Origin: Halichondria panicea
Lineage: Eukaryota > Porifera > Demospongiae > Suberitida > Halichondriidae
NCBI RefSeq assembly: GCF_963675165.1
Contig: NC_087388.1
Location: 6,233,651 to 6,297,650 of the forward strand
Length of the DNA: 64,000 bases
Direction of reading: 5' to 3'
The notes beneath the pieces were generated by a model. That model ran no database searches and was not told where the DNA came from. It was given only the letters and a program-made list of their open reading frames with translations. Below are positions 58,657 to 64,000 of the stretch, piece after piece (within the stretch, counting starts at the first letter, position 1; every line of letters begins with the position of its first letter). The position numbers were made by a program, and so were the translations under genes.

Positions 58657-60124
58657 ATGAATGATCAATTTTCTAGCCTATCACTCAATGAGGGAGGTTA
58701 TGACTACAAGTTCATAGAAGAACCTGCAGACTCTCTCAAGTGTCTCATCTGTCTGCTAGTAGTTAGGGAGCCACAACAACATGGCGGCTGTGGGAAGCTA
58801 TTCTGTAAGAGCTGTATAACTAAGTACAGGAGGAACGATTGTCCTCACTGCAGACAACCAATCAGGGCATCTGGTTACCAGCAATTCGGAGGAACTATCT
58901 TTAACGATTTTAGAAGTGAGTTAAAAGAGCTATACATGTAGAAATAGTACATAGTATAGACACACATACAAGAGTTTCGATTCGTGTCTTTCCCTATATA
59001 TAGTGGCCTGGCTCTAAAAACATTTCCTGCACTTAAACATGAGAACATTTCTATACCCTTATACTATAATTATTCTAGGTGACCAAGAGGTGAAGTCTCT
59101 GCTAGTATACTGCATGACCAGCTGTGGTTGGCAGGGGGAGCTGCGATCAGTCAAAGATCATGAGAAAAACAAGTGTGAAAATAATATAACCCCATGCCCA
59201 AATGATTGCGGCATCACGCTTATAAGAAAATATCTTCAGTTTCATCTTGCGACAGAATGCCTAAGGCGACTCACAAGCTGCCTAAAGTGTAAGCAAGAGA
59301 TACAGTATCGAGATCTGGACAACCACACGGTAAGAAAGTGCCCCAAGAGACGGTACACATGCCCACACTGCAATGAAGCTGGTGTGTATGATGAGAGAAC
59401 TACTACACACGTAAGAGTCTGTCCTAGAGTCAAGATCCCGTGTTATAAATGCTCGGGTACATTTTCTCGCTGCGATGAATCACGTCATCCAGTATTTTGC
59501 CCTAATGAACCAGTTCAATGCAAGTACTACAGTATCGGCTGTGCAGAGAAGCCTCTAAGAAAGGATAAGAGTACGCACGAAAAAAATGCACAGCTTCACC
59601 TTTCACTAGCAACAGAAGAGGTATTGAGGCTAAAGAAAGCACAGTTCTGGAAAAATGCTCTAACATTCAGAATTAAAAACTACAAGGTACTCGAATTAGA
59701 AGGAAATGATTATAGCCCTCCCTTCTTAACTTCAGCATCAGGCTACAAGATGTGTATACGTGTTGATACTGGTAAAGCCACTCATGTTTCAGTGTATGCC
59801 TATCTCATGAAGGGAGACAATGATGACTCCCTGTCCTGGCCGTTCACTGGGAGAGTTACATTCGAGCTACTCAACCAACTGGAGGATGATAACCATCACA
59901 AGGAGACAACCACATTCACAGCAGACAGTGTTTCCAGTCAGAGGGTGGTGGATGGTGAGAGAGGGGGGACAGGACGTGGCCGGACTAAGTTCATCTCCCA
60001 CGCTAACCTCGATTACAATGCCGATAACAACACTCAGTACCTCAAAGACGACACTCTAATATTCCGAGTATCTGCAGAAGCTCCTGACTACAAACCATGG
60101 CTGGAGTGTACTAACTGTGTGTAG
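58657..60124 (+). CDS. TRAF-like protein L9 (second subgroup)
   Basis: TRAF adaptor of 434 residues, exons 58657..58915 and 59079..60124. Sister of L5: same SCITKYRRNDCPHC finger end, same LECTNCV C-terminus, same downstream 44322-type element and same neighbouring duplicated ASZ1 exon 3. Differences from L5 include RSVKDHEKNKCENNITPCPN in the first zinc finger, RKYLQFHL, TTTHVRVCPRVK, and EGNDYSPPFL at the start of MATH. All zinc-binding cysteines of the subgroup are retained. Confidence 0.9.
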
Positions 60125-61302
60125 TGGCGTTATTACATAGGACATGCAGTTACTAATTTGTGTGACATTGCCTATAATAGTATAGCTGAGCCAACGCATA
60201 TAATAATTATATAGTACTTTCATAAGCAATGACATGTTATTTGAACAAATAACACAGGCTGCACACTGAGATGAGTAGCTACCAATTAATAAGCTAGATT
60301 TCAAATAGTACCAATTACCGTACTTATTCGATTTAAAGCGACACTTTTAAATAATTACAAAGTCAGAGGTCGTTTCTTTTGGAGGTTGAAAAATTATGTT
60401 GAAGTCTTGGTGTCGCATATTTAGAGGGTCGCATCTAATTGGAGGTTACTCCACTATCCTCGATTATAGGCTGCTTAAATTACATTGTTTCTTGCAGCCT
60501 GGAATCGAGGCTGTGGTTTGACCTCTATTTAGGACGCGACATAAAAAAATAATTGTCAACGCTGCAGTCGCTACTTTTAGAGGTCAGAAAATTGGAAAAG
60601 ATCGAGGGTGTCGCATATTTGGAGGGTCGCTTTTCGCTTTAAATCGAATAAGTGCGGTATATAGCACCATGAACTTGCCTCATAAACAACGTACAATATA
60701 CAATACATGCGTGCCATAAACACATGTTGTACTGAGGGAGAAAACATATAGAATACCGTATAATTGTTCAACCATGTTCGAATTCAGTAATTATGGCTGT
60801 TGAAAAATCCGAACCCTCCTTGGGAAATTGTAGAAGCACGTAGCAAAAAAAAAATCTTTTCATATTCTCTCACCTGTCGTATGTGTTGACCTTTGCCCCT
60901 TTGTTGAGTAGGAGTCTGGCACAGGAGACGAGGCCTTCCCTCCGAGTCACACTCTTGTGAGCACACACCGCCATCAGAGCCGTGTAGTAGTCTGTATGTG
61001 TGTGTGTGTGGGGGGGTCGTGGGTAAAACTTTTGTCCCCACAAAAATAATAAATTTTTATATTAAATCGCAAAAGTACTCGCAGATAATTGGAGATCGCA
61101 ATGAATCTCATTAAAACCGCCATGAATAACATTAATTTCACAACTTGAGTAAAATTTTAATACCAGCAAAATGAGCTGAACAGTGAAATCGCAAACAAAT
61201 CTATCTGTGAAAATATGTCACCTTAAGATACCCGCTATAAGGTAGTAGCAGCCACAAAGCATTTTATATGCCATCCACACATCACACCACACCAAGCCAT
61301 TG
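60125..61302. other. Spacer between TRAF-L9 and L10
   Basis: Contains the second copy of the 44322-type inverted-repeat element (60316-60659), the duplicated ASZ1 exon 3 remnant (60874-60991) and a (TG)n run. The order is the same as at 44132-45330 between L5 and L6. No further gene was seen. Confidence 0.75.
60316..60659. mobile_element. Inverted-repeat element, second copy of the 44322 type
   Basis: The left TACCGTACTTATTCGATTTA and the right TAAATCGAATAAGTGCGGTA are complementary. A small internal duplication (GGGTCGCTTTTCGCTTTAAA) distinguishes it from the first copy. Confidence 0.78.
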
Positions 61303-61314
61303 TCTAGTCACATG
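61303..61314 (+). promoter_or_regulatory. Shared TRAF-like upstream box, L10 (diverged)
   Basis: TCTAGTCACATG followed by GTATCT instead of ATGT, so the right half of the core is lost; 131 bases before the start. A TCTAGTGAAGTCACATG variant at 61391-61407 is nearer the start, as in L6. Confidence 0.45.
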
Positions 61315-61444
61315 GTATCTATCGTGTTTCTCTATATAAGTACGTGTATAGCTGCACAGTTATTACAATCTCTTTATAAGCCTTTGACATTGTCTAGTGA
61401 AGTCACATGTAAGTAGCTAGCTGCACAGTTAGTTTGGACTAAAC

Positions 61445-62874
61445 ATGTTTGGCCAATTTTCTAGCCCATCACTGAATGAGGGAGGTTATGACTACAAGTT
61501 CATAGAAGAACCTGCAGACTCTCTCAAGTGTCTCATCTGTCTGCTAGTAGTTAGGGAGCCACAACAACATGGCGGCTGTGGGAAGCTATTCTGTAAAGTG
61601 TGTATTGACAAGCACACGGTCTTTAATAGCACTGACTGTCCACACTGTAGAAGATCACTCTTGCAAATGGGGCTTTTTACTGACCTTAGAAGTGAGTAAA
61701 TCATTACATGAAAAAATTGCTAACACGTGAGAGTACATGTAACTATTATACTAAATATAGCTGCCATTATATGTATACATTGAATATAACATTGTTTTGT
61801 TTTGTAGGTGAGCAGGAAGTGAAGTCTCTGCTGGTTCATTGTCCAACAGCCTGTGAATGGAACGGAGAGCTTCGATCACTAGAAGACCACATGCAGAAAG
61901 TTTGTGAGAATGCTATAGTTCCCTGCCCAAATGGTTGTAGCAATGGCAAAACAACGATGCTGCGAAAAAACGTTGATTTTCATATCCTTACTAAGTGCCC
62001 GAATCGACCACACTCCTGTACAAAATGTCAGAATGTAATGGAGTTTAGGAATGTCAAAAGCCATGAACTAAACGAGTGCCCCAAGAGACAGTACACATGC
62101 CCACACTGCAATGAAGCTGGTGTGTATGATGAGAGAACTACTACACATCTAGAAGTCTGCCCTACAGTAGAGATCAAATGCAAAAAATGCTCACTACAGA
62201 TCATTCGCTGTGATGAATCTAATCATTCTTTGGATTGCCCAAATGAACCAGTTTGCTGCACATACTACAACATTGGCTGTGCAGAGAAGCCTCTAAGAAA
62301 GGATCAAAGTGCACACGAAGAAAACGCTCAGCTTCACCTGTCACTAGCAACTAAAGAAGTCTTGAGATTAAAGAACAAAATACTCGTGAAGAATACACTA
62401 ACATTTAAAATGAAAAAGTTTCAAGCACATCAATTGGATAACAAATACTTTTATTATAGCCCTCCTTTCTACACCTCAGGAGCAGGTTACAAGATGTGTA
62501 TCCGTGTATATGCCAATGGCTTTGGTGATGCTAAGGGCACTCATGTTACAGTGGGTCCCTTTCTCATGAAGGGGGACAATGATGACTCCTTGTCCTGGCC
62601 GTTCACTGGGATAGTCACAATCGAGCTACTCAACCAACTGGAGGATAAGAACCATCTCAAGATAAAAATCAAATTTCTACCAGATAATGTAGCCAGTCAG
62701 AGAGTGGTGGATGGTGAGAGAGCAGCAAATGGAAGGGGCTGGGGTAAGTTCATCTCCCACGGTGACCTTGCTCACAAGCCTCTTACAAACACTCAGTACC
62801 TCAAAGACGATACTCTAATATTTCAAGTATCTGCAGAAGCTCCTGACTACAAGCCATGGCTGGAGTGTAACTAA
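61445..62874 (+). CDS. TRAF-like protein L10
   Basis: TRAF adaptor of 437 residues, exons 61445..61691 and 61808..62874. Upstream DNA and the start (MFGQFSSPSLNEGG) are like L6. The intron and the first half of exon 2 are like L3/L4 (EQEVKSLLVHCPTACEWNGE), so it is another mosaic. The linker and MATH domain are its own: KNKILVKNTLTFKMKKFQAH, KIKIKFLPDNVASQRVV and FQVSAEAPDYKP. One inserted A before the stop changes the usual ending LECTN to LECN. All RING-like cysteines are present, with Lys for His as in the whole set. Confidence 0.9.
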
Positions 62875-63194
62875 TTGACTGTAGTTACATTATCATAATT
62901 ATACGTGTAGGAAAGTTGAACTAATTAGTGGACCTGACTGACTGTACATGTACTTTCTTTCTATAATTATATAGAATTATGTCATACAGTAGAACCTCGC
63001 TAATCCGAATAGAGCTGGACCAGACCCTATTCGAATACACGGATTAACGGGTGTCATTAATTGATTATGAATATTATTAACGAGGACACTTTTGTACATG
63101 TATTATGATGTTACTGTGGCCAGAAGGGAAGCTGCTAGCTAGAATAGTCAACTTTCTTTCCAATACAGTGAGTCTTGTGAGCTCTCTCTTTGCA

Positions 63195-63412
63195 GTGGCC
63201 ATTATCTAGATGGGCGTGCCCGTCTCCAGGCCATAAAAGGGGGGTCCTTCTGTGCATTTACTGTAGGAATCAGAGGTTACAAAGAAAATTAGAACCTTAA
63301 TTAACAATCGTGACCAACCTCCTCTGGTACGGGATACAGCAGAACGAATGCTAGATAGGGCTGAACCAGTCCCCCCTTTTTATGGCTGGGGACGGGCACG
63401 CCCATCTAGCCA
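63195..63412. mobile_element. Inverted-repeat element (AGATGGGCGTGCCCGTC arms)
   Basis: AGATGGGCGTGCCCGTCTCC with GGCCATAAAAGGGGGG on the left is mirrored on the right by CCCCCCTTTTTATGGC and GACGGGCACGCCCATCT, with arms of about 40 bases. It lies within the pogo-like element. Confidence 0.7.
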
Positions 63413-63572
63413 TTGTCTTGAGCGAGGTATTGAGCAGTTTATTATTTCTGATTCAGCAATGCAAGGTAGATTGCGCATGCGCAGTAGTCTATTCTACTGA
63501 TAGCCCCTCCTCTTTTTCAGTTTGTCATTTTGTCTGGATTTGTGAGGTTTCGGACTAATTAGAGAAGTTCTA

Positions 63573-63778
63573 CCAAGGGCGTATAAAAGAAGAGAGGGCA
63601 TGCAACTCCACTATTTGTACACGTAGCTAGCAGAGTTCAAACGTGGGCGGAGGAATGTGTGCATTTGCATGAAGTGCAGAAATTTCATTTCATGCACAGT
63701 CATGCACATTCATCCGCCCACGTTTGAACTCTGCTCATATAGGAGTTGCATGCCCTCTCTTCTTTTATACGCCCTTGG
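63573..63778. mobile_element. Inverted-repeat element inserted at TTCTA
   Basis: The left CCAAGGGCGTATAAAAGAAG and the right CTTCTTTTATACGCCCTTGG are complementary. The arms continue through AGAGGGCATGCAACTCC, with a second inner inverted pair around GCAGAGTTCAAACGTGGGCG. TTCTA is duplicated on both sides, splitting the right end of the pogo-like element. Confidence 0.82.
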
Positions 63779-63786
63779 TTCTACTA

Positions 63787-64000
63787 AGTATCTTCATAGA
63801 TTATAATAAAATAATTATCATATAAACCATGACATTGCTCATGCTGCACACTGAGATGAGTACGAAATAAGTTACTAGCTATATACACATACATGTAATT
63901 ATCAATAATATTATGGCGCATGACTATATAATTAGTACATGCTTGTTACAGGTAATTAAAATGCATGTAATAGCCGCATGCAGGTAACATGCACACACAC
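63787..64000. other. End of window: AT-rich spacer
   Basis: Contains TGACATTGCTCATGCTGC and CTGAGATGAGTAC, which also follow the TRAF genes in other units (for example at 47225-47260). The array therefore probably continues past the window. No gene was seen. Confidence 0.5.

Larger units (their letters stand above)
57330..60991 (-). pseudogene. Decayed ASZ1 copy 5 (partial), with TRAF-like L9 inside
   Basis: Exon remnants: the exon 5 fragment (57330..57387), exon 4 (57697..57808), exon 3 (58164..58281) and a second exon 3 (60874..60991) between L9 and L10. Exon 3 at 58164 has the same donor change (GT to AT on the minus strand) as in copy 3, and the duplicated exon 3 is shared as well. Copies 3 and 5 therefore descend from one unit. 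Exons 2 and 1 of this copy, if present, lie beyond the window. Confidence 0.85.
62997..63786. mobile_element. Pogo/Tigger-like element interrupted by smaller elements
   Basis: The left end CAGTAGAACCTCGCTAATCC is typical of pogo/Tigger-type terminal repeats. A matching right end, AGAGAAGTTCTAC, is split by the element at 63573-63778. No transposase frame was seen, so it is a non-autonomous derivative. Flanking TA on the left fits the family. Confidence 0.55.

Noticed and set aside
27027..60991. ASZ1-like copies 2-5 as functional paralogues
   Set aside because: Frameshifts in exon 1 or 4, lost splice donors and missing SAM, coiled-coil or anchor exons in every copy, although some single exons remain open.
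22592..62874. TRAF-like copies as processed retrocopies
   Set aside because: All keep the same phase-1 intron with good splice sites and their promoters, so they arose by DNA duplication.

Overview
The window is nuclear DNA of an invertebrate animal, most likely a sponge (moderate confidence). All genes are split by short GT-AG introns of about 50 to 1,000 bases. The gene set is metazoan: HDAC11-type deacetylase, two glypicans, the ciliary protein RIB43A/RIBC2, the germline piRNA factor ASZ1/GASZ, and ten TRAF-like genes. The DNA is AT-rich, full of (CA)n/(TG)n runs and small inverted-repeat elements. There are no operons, ribosome binding sites, rRNA, tRNA or CRISPR arrays that I can see.

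Layout. 1-4030 (+): the 3' part of an HDAC11-like gene with all catalytic motifs and an unusual repetitive acidic tail. 4031-7108: mostly non-coding, with two possible small exons and short repeats. 7109-9239 (-): glypican-like gene A (first exon not found). 9240-11981: repeats, including a 999-base inverted-repeat element with a nested TA-flanked element that carries a transposase-like helix-turn-helix. 11982-14841 (+): complete RIB43A/RIBC2 gene in nine exons. 15183-17880 (-): complete glypican-like gene B in six exons. 18225-18653: long foldback element with a 9-base target duplication.

18871-26052 (-): complete nine-exon ASZ1/GASZ gene (ankyrin repeats, SAM, coiled coil, C-terminal membrane anchor). 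Its intron 2 contains, on the opposite strand, a whole two-exon TRAF-like gene (RING exon, then TRAF zinc fingers plus MATH). From 26.8 kb to the end of the window this nested unit is repeated. Four decayed ASZ1 copies (frameshifts, deletions, lost splice donors, missing 3' exons) alternate with nine more TRAF-like genes, all of which keep open two-exon reading frames. The pattern is an array in which the inner gene is kept and multiplied while the outer gene decays. The TRAF copies share a nearly invariant first exon and promoter box but differ in zinc-finger and MATH surface regions, and several are mosaics of one another, which points to gene conversion. A minisatellite of about 70 units of 40 bases (27227-30079) has grown out of a single unit that is still visible in intron 7 of the intact ASZ1 gene.

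Working together: ASZ1 belongs to the mitochondrial-surface/nuage piRNA machinery of germ cells, and TRAF proteins are cytoplasmic adaptors of innate immune and TNF/TLR-type signalling. The expanded, diversifying TRAF array hosted in an antisense ASZ1 scaffold is the most unusual system here. Exon borders were assigned by eye from reading frame, splice consensus and recalled family features; no alignment or database search was run.
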